Notes: generated by a model from the letters alone, not told the origin. A DNA stretch of 64,000 nt from Pseudomonas putida (GCF_022627325.1 NZ_JAETZZ010000014.1:89714-153713); one strand, 5' to 3'. Shown: positions 43,472-52,126, counted from the stretch's first letter. Made by a program: numbers and translations.

Positions 43472-43490
43472 CAAAACAAGGAAAAGCCCC

Positions 43491-43733
43491 GTGGCCAGTA
43501 CCGCCCCTGCAACGCCGAGCAGTTATGAACTGATGGGTACGCGCATCCAGAAGATCATCAACAGCCCCATCGCTCAACGTAGCCGCGCCGCCCTGATCTT
43601 CCGCCTGGAGCAGGAGTCGCCCGACGATTGGGAAACCCTGCTTGAGGAGATCGCCGAGAACGACAACGTCACCCTCGCCCACCGCGATGATGGCGGCGTG
43701 CAGATTTTCTGGACGGTGCCCAAGGACGACTGA
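43491..43733 (+). CDS. DUF1654-family protein, likely SOS-induced
   Basis: 80 residues starting GTG (read MASTAPATPSSYELMGTRIQ), with the DUF1654 body KIINSPIAQRSRAALIFRLE and LEEIAENDNVTLAHRDDGGV. The family is small, soluble and mainly Pseudomonas; its role is not established. The ideal LexA box upstream places it in the DNA-damage response. The GTG is preceded by aaggaaaagcccc. Confidence 0.9.
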   Translation: MASTAPATPSSYELMGTRIQKIINSPIAQRSRAALIFRLEQESPDDWETLLEEIAENDNVTLAHRDDGGVQIFWTVPKDD

Positions 43734-43765
43734 CTCGCACGGGCCTGGGCGATGCGAATCTGGGC

Positions 43766-44191
43766 CTAGGCCAGCGCCTGCAGGTAAGCGCTGGCCTGCT
43801 GATAACGAGCCAGCCGCCTCAGGTCGGCCGGGCCTGGGCGGGCGATGCGTGAAAGGTCGCTGTTGTCGGCCAGGTCGGCCATTTTGACGGTACGCGCCAA
43901 TGGGTCGCAGCCCAGGCGCACCACGAAGTCCTCGTAGCTTTCGCCATCACGCCGGCTCAAGGCCAGCAAAGCAGCCAGGATCTTGAGCGTGAAACCCTCG
44001 CGGGCCAGGTCGGAAAGCGTAAGCGGCGTGTCTTCGATCACATCGTGAAGCACAGCGACAATGCGCTGCTCGGGCGTGGACACCCGCATCATCACCCGCA
44101 AAGGGTGCAGGATATACGCCGCACCGCCTTTGTCGTATTGCCCTTCATGCGCCCTGGTGGCCACCAGGATGGCCCGCTCCAGTGTAGACAT
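43766..44191 (-). CDS. Small HD-domain phosphohydrolase (SpoT hydrolase-like)
   Basis: 141 residues with the HD metal-binding motifs: His in TRAHEGQYDKGGAAYILHPL and the HD pair in IVAVLHDVIEDT, then a distal Asp in KMADLADNSD. This is the stand-alone Mesh1/SpoT hydrolase-like arrangement, so it may degrade (p)ppGpp or a related nucleotide, though this is inferred from motifs only. Convergent with the DUF1654 gene. Confidence 0.85.
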   Translation of the reverse strand: MSTLERAILVATRAHEGQYDKGGAAYILHPLRVMMRVSTPEQRIVAVLHDVIEDTPLTLSDLAREGFTLKILAALLALSRRDGESYEDFVVRLGCDPLARTVKMADLADNSDLSRIARPGPADLRRLARYQQASAYLQALA

Positions 44192-44405
44192 GAGGCCCTC
44201 CCCGCTTCAAACCGTCTCCCAAACAAGCATAGACCGGTAGGGTTACAGATGACAGGCGTCTGTTCCGGCGCTTTCACAGGCACTGACAAGGGGCGGCTCG
44301 CCCCGGTACAGGCCAGGCAACTCGATGCATGGCAGCGACTGACCCGGTGCTCGCCGGCGAGCCGGCAGCCACCGAGGCCATGCTAAAGGGCGCGGCACGC
44401 TGCTA

Positions 44406-44978
44406 TCAGCGCTGCGCTCCGTGCTGAATGACAACCGAGTCCGTACCCAGCTTGGCCATGACCTCTGCCTTGCGAGCCTCGGCTTCCTCTTTGGTGGGGA
44501 ACGGCCCCAGCAGCACCACTGGCTTGCCATTGCGGTATTCGACCGAGGATGGGATGCCCTTCTCGATCAGGCGGGCGGTCATGTCGCTCAATGCACCCAT
44601 GTTGGCGCCCTGGATCACCTCGACATCCCAGCCTTGAGGGGCAGGCTGATCGGCAAGGGCCTCGGCGCGGCGCTGCAACTCAGCGCCCCCGCAGATTTCG
44701 CGAATACGCAGGTTGTTGCCATTGTCGTCGACGATAATGTCGTACTGGCCATCGTCACCCTTGATGGCGACGTAGCTACGGTAAGCTTCGTACTGCCCGG
44801 CATCGTCTTTGCCACGCACCTGGCCGCAAATGCTGCCCTTGGTGTCGATCCGCACGTTGCCGAACTTGGCGGTGCTGGGGTTGTGCAGGTGCTCGGCCAC
44901 CTGTTTGTGCACACCTTCAACCTCATTCTCACAGCCCACCAGGGCCAGCACTGCCATTACCACTGCCAGTTTGCGCAC
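44406..44978 (-). CDS. Lipoprotein with C-terminal SPOR domain
   Basis: 190 residues. Lipoprotein signal MRKLAVVMAVLALVGC (starting from a GTG), a middle region with two Cys (SICGQVRG; REICGG), and a C-terminal SPOR domain (GKPVVLLGPFPTKEEAEARK) of the kind that binds denuded peptidoglycan at septa. The GTG has a gggag site about 9 bases upstream; a start 22 codons earlier was rejected because it hides the signal peptide. Confidence 0.8.
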   Translation of the reverse strand: MRKLAVVMAVLALVGCENEVEGVHKQVAEHLHNPSTAKFGNVRIDTKGSICGQVRGKDDAGQYEAYRSYVAIKGDDGQYDIIVDDNGNNLRIREICGGAELQRRAEALADQPAPQGWDVEVIQGANMGALSDMTARLIEKGIPSSVEYRNGKPVVLLGPFPTKEEAEARKAEVMAKLGTDSVVIQHGAQR

Positions 44979-45094
44979 GCGTGTATCTCCCGTTTCGAAG
45001 CGGCGAATTCTAGCATGGCGACCCCTGACCCGGACCGCGACCATACGTTACACCTTGCTACATACCGGCCATCTGCCAGAAACGCACAATACAA

Positions 45095-45122
45095 AAAGGG
45101 CGATCCTTTCGGATCGCCCTTT
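45095..45122 (-). terminator. Terminator after the distal tRNA-Val
   Basis: AAAGGGCGATCC, loop TTTC, GGATCGCCCTTT: a strong symmetric hairpin just downstream of the tRNA-Val at 45131 on the minus strand. Confidence 0.85.
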
Positions 45123-45130
45123 CTGATGTT

Positions 45131-45207
45131 TGGTAGGCACAATTGGACTCGAACCAACGACCCCCACCATGTCAAGGTGGTGCTCTAACCAACTGAGCTA
45201 TGTGCCT
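45131..45207 (-). tRNA. tRNA-Val(GAC), copy 1
   Basis: 77 bases with CCA. Acceptor AGGCACA pairs with TGTGCCT, D-arm AGCTCAGTTGGTTAGAGC, anticodon loop region CCTTGACATGG (anticodon GAC), T-arm GTTGGTTCGAGTCCAAT. Identical to the second copy 236 bases away. Confidence 0.96.
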
Positions 45208-45330
45208 GTCGTGTGGTGCGCATATTAGTCACCGAATGCGTACCTGTAAAGCGTTTTTTTCAAAAAAATCAAAAACTTTCAGCAGCCTGCCGGCCTGGGT
45301 GACGCGGCCGCCTATAAAAGCGAGACACAA

Positions 45331-45358
45331 AAAAGGCGACCCTTTCGGATCGCCTTTT
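45331..45358 (-). terminator. Terminator after the proximal tRNA-Val
   Basis: AAAAGGCGA ... TCGCCTTTT hairpin directly downstream of the tRNA-Val at 45367; close in sequence to the terminator of the other copy, consistent with tandem duplication of the whole unit. Confidence 0.85.
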
Positions 45359-45366
45359 CTGATGTT

Positions 45367-45443
45367 TGGTAGGCACAATTGGACTCGAACCAACGACCCC
45401 CACCATGTCAAGGTGGTGCTCTAACCAACTGAGCTATGTGCCT
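45367..45443 (-). tRNA. tRNA-Val(GAC), copy 2
   Basis: Same 77-base sequence as the copy at 45131, with matching flanks (ctgatgtttgg before the 3' end, gtcgtgtggtgcgcat after the 5' end). The duplication therefore includes the terminator side and the leader. Confidence 0.96.
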
Positions 45444-45644
45444 GTCGTGTGGTGCGCATTCTACGCATTCCAAAACCGCTGTCAACACTTTTTTTTGCGC
45501 TAACCTACTGAATCTAAACCTCTTTATAGAGAAGCGCCGACCAAGGAGCAGTTAAGGATTTTCAACGGACGACTAGCGGGTGTTTATTATTATTGATAGC
45601 ATCGGTACATTCGTTAAAAATATAAAACACGAGGTTTCTCGAGC

Positions 45645-46928
45645 ATGGCCAATACCCCCTACCCCCAGTCCTACTACGCCGCCTCGGCCAACCCGGTGCC
45701 GCCACGTCCGGCGCTGCAGGGTGAGGTGGAAACCGATGTGTGCATCATCGGTGCAGGCTATACCGGCCTGTCCAGCGCCCTGTTCCTGCTGGAGAACGGC
45801 TTCAAGGTGAGCATCGTCGAAGCGGCGAAAGTCGGCTTCGGTGCGTCGGGTCGCAACGGCGGCCAGATCGTCAACAGCTACAGCCGTGACATTGACGTCA
45901 TCGAGCGCACGGTCGGCCCCAAGCAGGCGCAACTGCTGGGCCACATGGCCTTCGAAGGCGGGCGCATCATCCGTGAACGCGTAGCCAAGTACAACATCCA
46001 GTGCGACCTGAAGGACGGTGGCGTGTTCGCTGCGCTGACGTCCAAACAGATGGGCCACCTGGAATCGCAAAAGCGCCTGTGGGAACGCTTTGGCCACAAT
46101 CAGCTGGAGCTGATGGACCAGAAGCGCATCCGTGAAGTGGTCGCCTGCGACAGCTATATCGGCGGCATGCTGGACATGAGCGGCGGCCACATCCACCCGC
46201 TGAACCTGGCCTTGGGCGAAGCGGCCGCAGTGGAGTCACTGGGCGGCATCATTTATGAGCAGACCCCGGCCATCCGCATCGAGCGTGGCGCCAACCCGGT
46301 CGTGCACACCCCACAGGGCAAAGTGCGCGCCAAGTTCATCATCGTCGCCGGCAACGCCTACCTGGGCAACCTGGTGCCAGAACTGGCGGCCAAATCAATG
46401 CCTTGCGGTACTCAAGTGATCACCACCGAGCCCTTGGGCGAGGAACTGGCCCGCACCCTGCTGCCGCAAGACTACTGCGTCGAGGACTGCAACTACCTGC
46501 TCGACTACTACCGCCTGACCAGCGACAAGCGCCTGATCTTCGGCGGTGGCGTGGTCTACGGTGCACGCGACCCGGCCAACATCGAAGCGATCATCCGCCC
46601 GAAGATGCTCAAGGCCTTCCCGCAGCTCAAGAACGTTAAGATCGACTACGCCTGGACCGGCAACTTCCTGCTGACCCTGTCGCGTCTGCCACAGGTTGGC
46701 CGTATCGGCGACAACATCTATTACTCGCAGGGTTGCTCGGGCCACGGCGTCACCTACACCCACCTGGCGGGCAAGGTGCTGGCCGAGGCACTGCGTGGCC
46801 AGGCCGAGCGCTTCGACGCGTTCGCCGGCCTGCCGCACTACCCGTTCCCGGGTGGCCAGATGCTGCGCGTACCGTTCAGCGCCCTGGGAGCCTGGTACTA
46901 CAGCCTGCGCGACCGCCTGGGCTTCTGA
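45645..46928 (+). CDS. puuB: Gamma-glutamylputrescine oxidase-like FAD oxidoreductase
   Basis: 427 residues of the DAO family. N-terminal dinucleotide motif CIIGAGYTGLSSALFLLENG, FAD-contact block GFGASGRNGGQIV, and the C-terminal SQGCSGHGVTYTHLAGK. This resembles PuuB, which oxidises gamma-glutamyl-putrescine, or closely related amine oxidases; pseudomonads hold several paralogues, so the exact amine is uncertain. The ATG follows cgaggtttctcgagc. It stands alone, preceded by A/T-rich promoter-like DNA. Confidence 0.82.
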   Translation: MANTPYPQSYYAASANPVPPRPALQGEVETDVCIIGAGYTGLSSALFLLENGFKVSIVEAAKVGFGASGRNGGQIVNSYSRDIDVIERTVGPKQAQLLGHMAFEGGRIIRERVAKYNIQCDLKDGGVFAALTSKQMGHLESQKRLWERFGHNQLELMDQKRIREVVACDSYIGGMLDMSGGHIHPLNLALGEAAAVESLGGIIYEQTPAIRIERGANPVVHTPQGKVRAKFIIVAGNAYLGNLVPELAAKSMPCGTQVITTEPLGEELARTLLPQDYCVEDCNYLLDYYRLTSDKRLIFGGGVVYGARDPANIEAIIRPKMLKAFPQLKNVKIDYAWTGNFLLTLSRLPQVGRIGDNIYYSQGCSGHGVTYTHLAGKVLAEALRGQAERFDAFAGLPHYPFPGGQMLRVPFSALGAWYYSLRDRLGF

Positions 46929-46987
46929 TGCTGCTGCCATCACTGGCCTGATCGCCGGCTTAGCGAGGTCAGGCCAGGGTTGGTGGC

Positions 46988-47674
46988 TTACCTTTGCAGG
47001 CTGGCCACGGCTTGCTTCGCCGCCAGTTCCTGGCCCGCGCGGGCCAGTTCATCGGCAGCCTGCAGCCAGCGCTGCCGGTCCACCTGGGCCGGCAGTTGCC
47101 GCGGCGGCTGAACCAGTATCGCCCAGCTCCCCTCTTGCGCCCACGCCGACTTGAAATCTTCAAAGGCCATCATCTGCCGCCGGTGCATCCCCGCACGCAG
47201 CAGCACCCGCTGCTTGTAACGGTCAAAGCCGATCAGCACCGCATAGCGCGGCTCGCTCCACCACGCCGAACCTTCCTGAAAACGCACCAGCACCGGGTTG
47301 CCTGCAGCCACTTGGGTCAACAGAGCGTCCAGCTGTTTGTCCAGCGGGTACACGACCCTGCCGTAATCGCGCGCCACGCGGGGGATGCCGGTGCCCAGTG
47401 ACTCGGCGCCCTGGGGCAGGTTCAGCGGCTTGTCCAGCAGCCCCGGGGTGATCGGCGCGCCCTGCTGCGAGAGCAACGCCGCCAGCGCCATGGCCCCACT
47501 GTGGTTGGCGTTGCCTCGGTAGAACGGCACGCTGCTGATCTCGACCCGCTGCGCAACGCCCTTGACGGCGGTGGGTGGCGTGCCGGCACAACCTGAGAGG
47601 CTGGCGGCCAGCAGGCAGGCCACCATCACGCGGCGCGGCTCGAAAAACCGGGACTTGAAGGAAATTTGCACCAT
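46988..47674 (-). CDS. C39-peptidase-like lipoprotein lacking catalytic residues
   Basis: 228 residues. A basic N-terminus and hydrophobic segment end in SLSGC, a lipobox. The following domain has the layout of the C39-like (peptidase_C39_2) lipoproteins: VPFYRGNANHSGAMALAALL corresponds to the usual QCGPAALA block, and RYAVLIGFD to the usual HYAVVVGYD. The catalytic Cys is replaced by Ser59 and the His by Arg143. A C-terminal helical repeat (ELARAGQELAAKQAVAS) follows. It is most likely a non-enzymatic scaffold or binding protein in the envelope. The ATG at 47674 was chosen because it leaves the lipobox near residue 29. Confidence 0.75.
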   Translation of the reverse strand: MVQISFKSRFFEPRRVMVACLLAASLSGCAGTPPTAVKGVAQRVEISSVPFYRGNANHSGAMALAALLSQQGAPITPGLLDKPLNLPQGAESLGTGIPRVARDYGRVVYPLDKQLDALLTQVAAGNPVLVRFQEGSAWWSEPRYAVLIGFDRYKQRVLLRAGMHRRQMMAFEDFKSAWAQEGSWAILVQPPRQLPAQVDRQRWLQAADELARAGQELAAKQAVASLQR

Positions 47675-47887
47675 GGACACTCGCTTGTTCTGACGCCAGG
47701 CTGCCAACGCCCGGCCTTGGCCGACGATCATAGGATGCCAGTCGACGCGGGTATAGCCCGCTGCGGGCTTGGAACCAAACGAACCAAGCAATAGACCTTC
47801 GATAGATGGAACGTCACGCGGCGGGAGCTAGACTAAAGCAATATCTGGAGGGTGAGCCGAAAGCTGACCCAAGAGAAGGAGGTAGAC

Positions 47888-48067
47888 ATGAGCCTGACCA
47901 TGGCAATCCTCATGCTGGTAGGTATGTGGCTTAGCGTCGCTGCCGCCATGCTCTGGGGTGTACTACGCATCGTGCGGCGTCATGCACAGCACCACCACCT
48001 GCCACCGCAGGTTCCGGCCAAGCAGCAGCCGATCAATCGGGCGCGCCGTCACGCACAGGCGCATTGA
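47888..48067 (+). CDS. Small single-pass membrane protein (59 residues)
   Basis: Reads MSLTMAILMLVGMWLSVAAA followed by MLWGVLRIVRR and a His/Gln/Arg-rich tail. One membrane segment, then a basic cytoplasmic tail. A strong aaggaggtagac ribosome site fixes the start. No family recognised. Confidence 0.7.
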   Translation: MSLTMAILMLVGMWLSVAAAMLWGVLRIVRRHAQHHHLPPQVPAKQQPINRARRHAQAH

Positions 48068-48084
48068 TCTTCGCAATTACCCAG

Positions 48085-48240
48085 GCCCATCGCCGGCAAG
48101 CCGGCTTGTATGGACTGCCCCCGCAAGCTGGATACTGATCCAGCCTTGGGGGGCAGCCCAGGCTTTGCACTGGTTTCAACCGCAGCGCAGTACCTGTAGG
48201 AGCCGGCTTGCCGGCGATGGGCTGCGCGGCAGCCCTGGTC
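48085..48240. repeat. Pair of REP elements in opposite orientation
   Basis: cccatcgccggcaagccggc at about 48088-48107 and the inverse ggagccggcttgccggcgat at about 48199-48218, about 90 bases apart. Facing REPs of this kind (BIME-like) often mark gene ends and are preferred targets for insertion and rearrangement. Confidence 0.8.
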
Positions 48241-48320
48241 ACGTTAACTGACGGCCATTGGTCTGCGGCCCTCTTAATTTGCTCGCAAGCCCCGCGGAAC
48301 CCTCACGTCATGCCCCGCCC

Positions 48321-49508
48321 CTACACCACCTCTTCGAACGGCAACCCGACGTAGTTCTCAGCAATGTTCACCAGCCCCGCAGGCGAAGACAGGAAGTATT
48401 CACGGTCCGCCTCCTGCATCTTCTGCTCCCAGGCATCCTTGTGTTCACCAAAGTCATGCAGCAACTGGGTCATGAACCAGCTGAAGCGCTCGCCTTTCCA
48501 CACGCGGCGCAGGGCCAAGGGCGAGTACTGCTGCAGCAGGTCGGTACGCCCTTCGCGATAGACCTTGACCAGGATACGGTAAAGATAATTCACGTCCGAA
48601 GCCGCCAGGTTGAGGCCCTTGGCCCCGGTGGGCGGGACGATATGGGCCGCGTCACCGACCAGGAACAGGTGCCCGTACTGCATCGGCTCGACCACTAGGC
48701 TGCGCAAGGGCGCAATGCTCTTTTCCAGCGCCGGGCCGGTGACCAGGCGCTCTGCCACGTCTTCGGGCAAGCGGGCCTTGAGTTCGGTCCAGAAACGCTC
48801 GTCGGACCAGTCCTCCACGCGTTCATCCAGCGGCACTTGCAGGTAGTAGCGGCTGCGGGTCTGCGAACGCTGACTGCACAGCGAAAAACCACGCGCGTGA
48901 TGGGCGTAGATCAACTCGTGGTTCACGGGCGGCGTATCGGACAGCATCCCCAGCCAACCGAACGGATACACGCACTCATAGTGCTTGAGCACACCTTCGG
49001 GGATGCTCTGGCGCGACACACCGTGGAAGCCGTCGCAGCCGGCGATGTAATCGCAGTCCAGGCGGTGGGTCTGGCCGTCCTTCTCGTAGGTAACGTAGGG
49101 CCGTTCGCCCTTGAGTTCGTGGGGCCGCACATTGCTGGCCGAATAGATGATCGGCGCACCAGTGGCCTCGCGCGCCTGCATCAAGTCCCGCGTCACCTCG
49201 GTCTGGCCATAGACCATGACCGTCTTGCCTCCGGTCAGGCCCTTGAGGTCCAGCCGTTGCCGGCGGCCACCGACAAGCAACTCGACACCCTCGTGCACCA
49301 AACCTTCACGGTCCATGCGCTCGGCAACACCTGCCTCACGCAGCAGGTCGACAGTCCCTTGCTCGAGCACGCCGGCACGGATGCGGCCAAGTACATAGTC
49401 TGGTGTCTGTCGTTCCAGAATGACTGTGTCGATCCCAGCCTTGTACAGCAGTTGACCCAGCAGTAGGCCAGACGGACCTGCACCGATGATTGCAACCTGA
49501 GTTTTCAT
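48321..49508 (-). CDS. pobA: 4-hydroxybenzoate 3-monooxygenase
   Basis: 395-residue flavoprotein hydroxylating 4-hydroxybenzoate to protocatechuate with NADPH. FAD motif IIGAGPSGLLLGQLL at the N-terminus, the DG motif in AGCDGFHGVSRQ, and the GD motif in LVGDAAHIVPPTGAKGLNLA. Length is one residue above the P. aeruginosa enzyme. Divergent from the pobR regulator gene; product enters the beta-ketoadipate pathway. Confidence 0.97.
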   Translation of the reverse strand: MKTQVAIIGAGPSGLLLGQLLYKAGIDTVILERQTPDYVLGRIRAGVLEQGTVDLLREAGVAERMDREGLVHEGVELLVGGRRQRLDLKGLTGGKTVMVYGQTEVTRDLMQAREATGAPIIYSASNVRPHELKGERPYVTYEKDGQTHRLDCDYIAGCDGFHGVSRQSIPEGVLKHYECVYPFGWLGMLSDTPPVNHELIYAHHARGFSLCSQRSQTRSRYYLQVPLDERVEDWSDERFWTELKARLPEDVAERLVTGPALEKSIAPLRSLVVEPMQYGHLFLVGDAAHIVPPTGAKGLNLAASDVNYLYRILVKVYREGRTDLLQQYSPLALRRVWKGERFSWFMTQLLHDFGEHKDAWEQKMQEADREYFLSSPAGLVNIAENYVGLPFEEVV

Positions 49509-49638
49509 TGTTGTTCTCTCGTGTTATTAGATTTCTACTTGCATTTTTACGGGCTGCGCAGGCGGATTAGCTGTGCTATCCGATGGGAAAACTGCACTTT
49601 TGTAAAAAGCGTTCGATTAACGGACAGGTCAGTTCTTG

Positions 49639-50517
49639 ATGAAATCGTCACTCCCCGGCGTCCCGCTGTTTCAGCTGTATGGCGAAAACCAGGCATGGCC
49701 CGGCACGGACCTGCTGCATTGCGAGTCGATCCCGGCCCGCAGCCGGCTGCACCATTGGGAAATCAAACCGCACCAGCACGCCGAGCTATTTCAGTTGCTG
49801 TATGTGCAACGTGGCCAGGCGCAGGTAGAGATCGAGGGCGTGCGCAGTGCCATTGGCGAAGCGGCAATTCAAGTGGTACCACCGCTGACCGTGCACGGGT
49901 TTCGCTTCAGTGCCGATATCCAGGGGCATGTACTGACCTTCGGCACCGCGCTGGTAGCCAACCTTGAGCAGCGCCTGGGCGCACCGCTGGGGGTGCTGGC
50001 CAAGCCTGCCTGTTACCCGCTGGGCAAGGACCGCGTGCGCCTGCGCGGCCTGATCGACACACTGCAGCAGGAGTACCAGGGCCATGCCCCGGCACGGGCG
50101 CCCATGCTCGAAGCCCTGGTGACCGCGCTGATGGTGTGGATCAGCCGTCGCCAGCAATTGGGCCAGGCGCCCCGCAACCGAGACGAACGTGACCGTCAGT
50201 TGCTGGGGCAATACCTGCGCCTGGTCGAAGCGCACTACCGTGAGCACCTTTCAGTGGAGGACTTCGCCGCGCGGTTGAAGATCCCGAGCCTGCAGCTCAA
50301 CCAGCTGTGCCGGGCCTTGAGCGGGCAGACCGCACTGCAACTGGTGCATCAGCGGCTGCTGCTGGAGGCACAGCGCAACCTGATCTACACGCGGATGAGC
50401 ATCGGGCAGTTGTCGGACAGCCTCGGGTTCAGTGACCCGACCTACTTTGCGCGGTTCTTCAAGCGCCTGAGTGGGCAGACACCCAATGGTTACCGTCGCT
50501 CGGTCCAGCCCGATTGA
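49639..50517 (+). CDS. pobR: PobR, AraC-family activator of pobA
   Basis: 292 residues: N-terminal cupin-like sensing domain (HHWEIKPHQHAELFQLLYV) and C-terminal AraC helix-turn-helix pair ending SDSLGFSDPTYFARFFKRLS. Divergent from pobA across 130 bases, the arrangement of AraC-type PobR in Pseudomonas. Expected to activate pobA when 4-hydroxybenzoate binds. The ATG at 49639 is used; a TTG one codon earlier is equally in frame. Confidence 0.92.
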   Translation: MKSSLPGVPLFQLYGENQAWPGTDLLHCESIPARSRLHHWEIKPHQHAELFQLLYVQRGQAQVEIEGVRSAIGEAAIQVVPPLTVHGFRFSADIQGHVLTFGTALVANLEQRLGAPLGVLAKPACYPLGKDRVRLRGLIDTLQQEYQGHAPARAPMLEALVTALMVWISRRQQLGQAPRNRDERDRQLLGQYLRLVEAHYREHLSVEDFAARLKIPSLQLNQLCRALSGQTALQLVHQRLLLEAQRNLIYTRMSIGQLSDSLGFSDPTYFARFFKRLSGQTPNGYRRSVQPD

Positions 50518-50627
50518 CTGCAAATGCCTTTACTGGACGGCCAAGCGCGACGCCTGCGCAACAGCCTGCTTGACGTTTACGTCAACCTGCATTCAGGATA
50601 CCGTCATACTCCACGCCGAGCCCACGC

Positions 50628-51026
50628 ATGAGCACCCAGACCTACAGCATCTCCGACCTGTCCCGCGAGCTGGACATCACCACCCGCGCCATCCGTTTCT
50701 ATGAGGAACAGGGCCTGCTCAGCCCGGAGCGTCGTGGCCTGGAGCGCATCTATTCGGCACGCGACAAAGTCAGCCTGAAGCTGATCCTGCGTGGCAAGCG
50801 CATCGGTTTTTCGCTGGCCGAATGCCGTGAACTGATCGAGCTCTACGACCCCAGCAGCGGCAACCTCAAGCAACTCAACAGCATGCTGGCCAAGATCACC
50901 GAGCGCCGCGCCCAGCTTGAGCAACAGATGCTGGATATTCACCAGATGCAACTGGAGCTGGACACTGCCCAGGAACGTTGCGAACAGGCCCTGGCCGCAA
51001 CCCTGAACAATAACGACAACCGTTGA
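50628..51026 (+). CDS. liuR: MerR-family regulator (LiuR-like)
   Basis: 132 residues. N-terminal winged helix-turn-helix (YSISDLSRELDITTRAIRFY), wing ERIYSARDKV, then a long dimerisation helix (ITERRAQLEQQMLDIHQMQL). Lacks metal-binding Cys. LiuR-type regulators control leucine/isovalerate catabolism, and the next gene encodes HMG-CoA lyase, 20 bases downstream, which supports the assignment. Confidence 0.85.
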   Translation: MSTQTYSISDLSRELDITTRAIRFYEEQGLLSPERRGLERIYSARDKVSLKLILRGKRIGFSLAECRELIELYDPSSGNLKQLNSMLAKITERRAQLEQQMLDIHQMQLELDTAQERCEQALAATLNNNDNR

Positions 51027-51046
51027 CCCGCCACAGGAACCCCACC

Positions 51047-51946
51047 ATGCCTTTGCCCGAAAAAGTCCGCCTGGTCGAAGTCGGCCCCCGCGACGGCCTG
51101 CAGAACGAAGCCCAGCCCATCAGCGTTGCTGACAAGGTGCGCCTGGTCGACGACCTTACCGACGCCGGGCTGGCCTACATTGAGGTCGGCAGTTTCGTTT
51201 CGCCCAAGTGGGTGCCGCAGATGGCCGGCTCCGCCGACGTGTTCGCCGCTATCAAGCAACGCGAGGGTGTTACCTATGCGGCGCTGGCGCCCAACTTGCG
51301 GGGTTTCGAGGACGCCCTGGCGGCCGGGGTGAAGGAAGTGGCGGTGTTCGCCGCTGCCTCCGAGGCGTTTTCCCAGCGCAACATCAATTGCTCGATCAGC
51401 GAAAGCCTCAAACGTTTCGAGCCGATCATGCTGGCGGCGCGCAGCCACGGTGTGCGGGTGCGCGGTTACGTTTCCTGCGTGCTCGGCTGCCCGTATGAAG
51501 GCAAGGTCAGTGCCGAACAGGTCGCCCCCGTGGCCAAGGCCCTGCATGAGATGGGCTGCTACGAAGTGTCCCTGGGTGACACCCTCGGCACTGGTACCGC
51601 AGGTGCTACCCGCAAACTGTTCGAAGTCGTCTCGGCGCACGTGCCGCGTGAGCAACTGGCCGGCCACTTCCACGATACCTACGGCCAGGCCCTGGCCAAC
51701 GTGTATGCCAGCCTGCTCGAAGGTATCAGTGTGTTCGACAGCTCGGTGGCGGGCCTTGGGGGTTGCCCCTATGCCAAAGGTGCCACGGGCAATATCGCCA
51801 GCGAGGACGTAGTTTACCTGCTACAGGGGCTGGGGATTGAAACCGGCATTGACCTGGACCGCTTGATCGCTGCGGGGCAGCGGATCAGCGAGGTGCTGGG
51901 CCGGGCCAACGGCTCACGTGTGGCGCGAGCACGCAGCGCACAGTGA
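51047..51946 (+). CDS. mvaB: Hydroxymethylglutaryl-CoA lyase
   Basis: 299 residues. TIM-barrel start VRLVEVGPRDGLQNE with the metal Asp, and the family signature SVAGLGGCPYAKGATGN containing the catalytic Cys. It cleaves HMG-CoA to acetyl-CoA and acetoacetate, the last step of leucine degradation. The ATG at 51047 follows caggaacccc; an earlier in-frame ATG would overlap the regulator gene. Confidence 0.95.
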   Translation: MPLPEKVRLVEVGPRDGLQNEAQPISVADKVRLVDDLTDAGLAYIEVGSFVSPKWVPQMAGSADVFAAIKQREGVTYAALAPNLRGFEDALAAGVKEVAVFAAASEAFSQRNINCSISESLKRFEPIMLAARSHGVRVRGYVSCVLGCPYEGKVSAEQVAPVAKALHEMGCYEVSLGDTLGTGTAGATRKLFEVVSAHVPREQLAGHFHDTYGQALANVYASLLEGISVFDSSVAGLGGCPYAKGATGNIASEDVVYLLQGLGIETGIDLDRLIAAGQRISEVLGRANGSRVARARSAQ

Positions 51947-51977
51947 TTCACACGGTCGTCACAAATGTGTGGGTGAG

Positions 51978-52018
51978 TGTTACCGCCCCCACAGGCCTCA
52001 GCAAAAAATCGGGTAACA
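51978..52018. promoter_or_regulatory. CbrB-type upstream activating inverted repeat
   Basis: TGTTACC (51978-51984) and GGTAACA (52012-52018) are exact inverted repeats separated by 27 bases, about 110-150 bases upstream of the predicted sRNA start. TGTTAC/GTAACA half sites are what I recall for CbrB, the enhancer-binding activator of the crcZ and crcY promoters. Confidence 0.65.
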
Positions 52019-52100
52019 GGGAAACAATTCGACAGAATTTCACGCCACCCGAATTGGGCGATTCAGCTCAACCCATTGATTTACAAAGCTTTTCAAAAGT

Positions 52101-52116
52101 TGGCACGGCGCCTGCT
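52101..52116 (+). promoter_or_regulatory. Sigma-54 (RpoN) promoter of the sRNA
   Basis: TGGCACGGCGCCTGCT matches the -24/-12 consensus TGGCACG-N4-TTGCA, with GG and GC separated by exactly 10 bases. Transcription would start near 52127. No protein gene follows on this strand before the convergent mgtC-family gene. Confidence 0.8.
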
Positions 52117-52126
52117 ATATCTTTCG

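Noticed and set aside
45001..45200. Plus-strand frames ending over both tRNA-Val genes with near-identical C-termini
   Set aside because: The shared protein ends come only from the duplicated tRNA and terminator DNA, not from a gene family.
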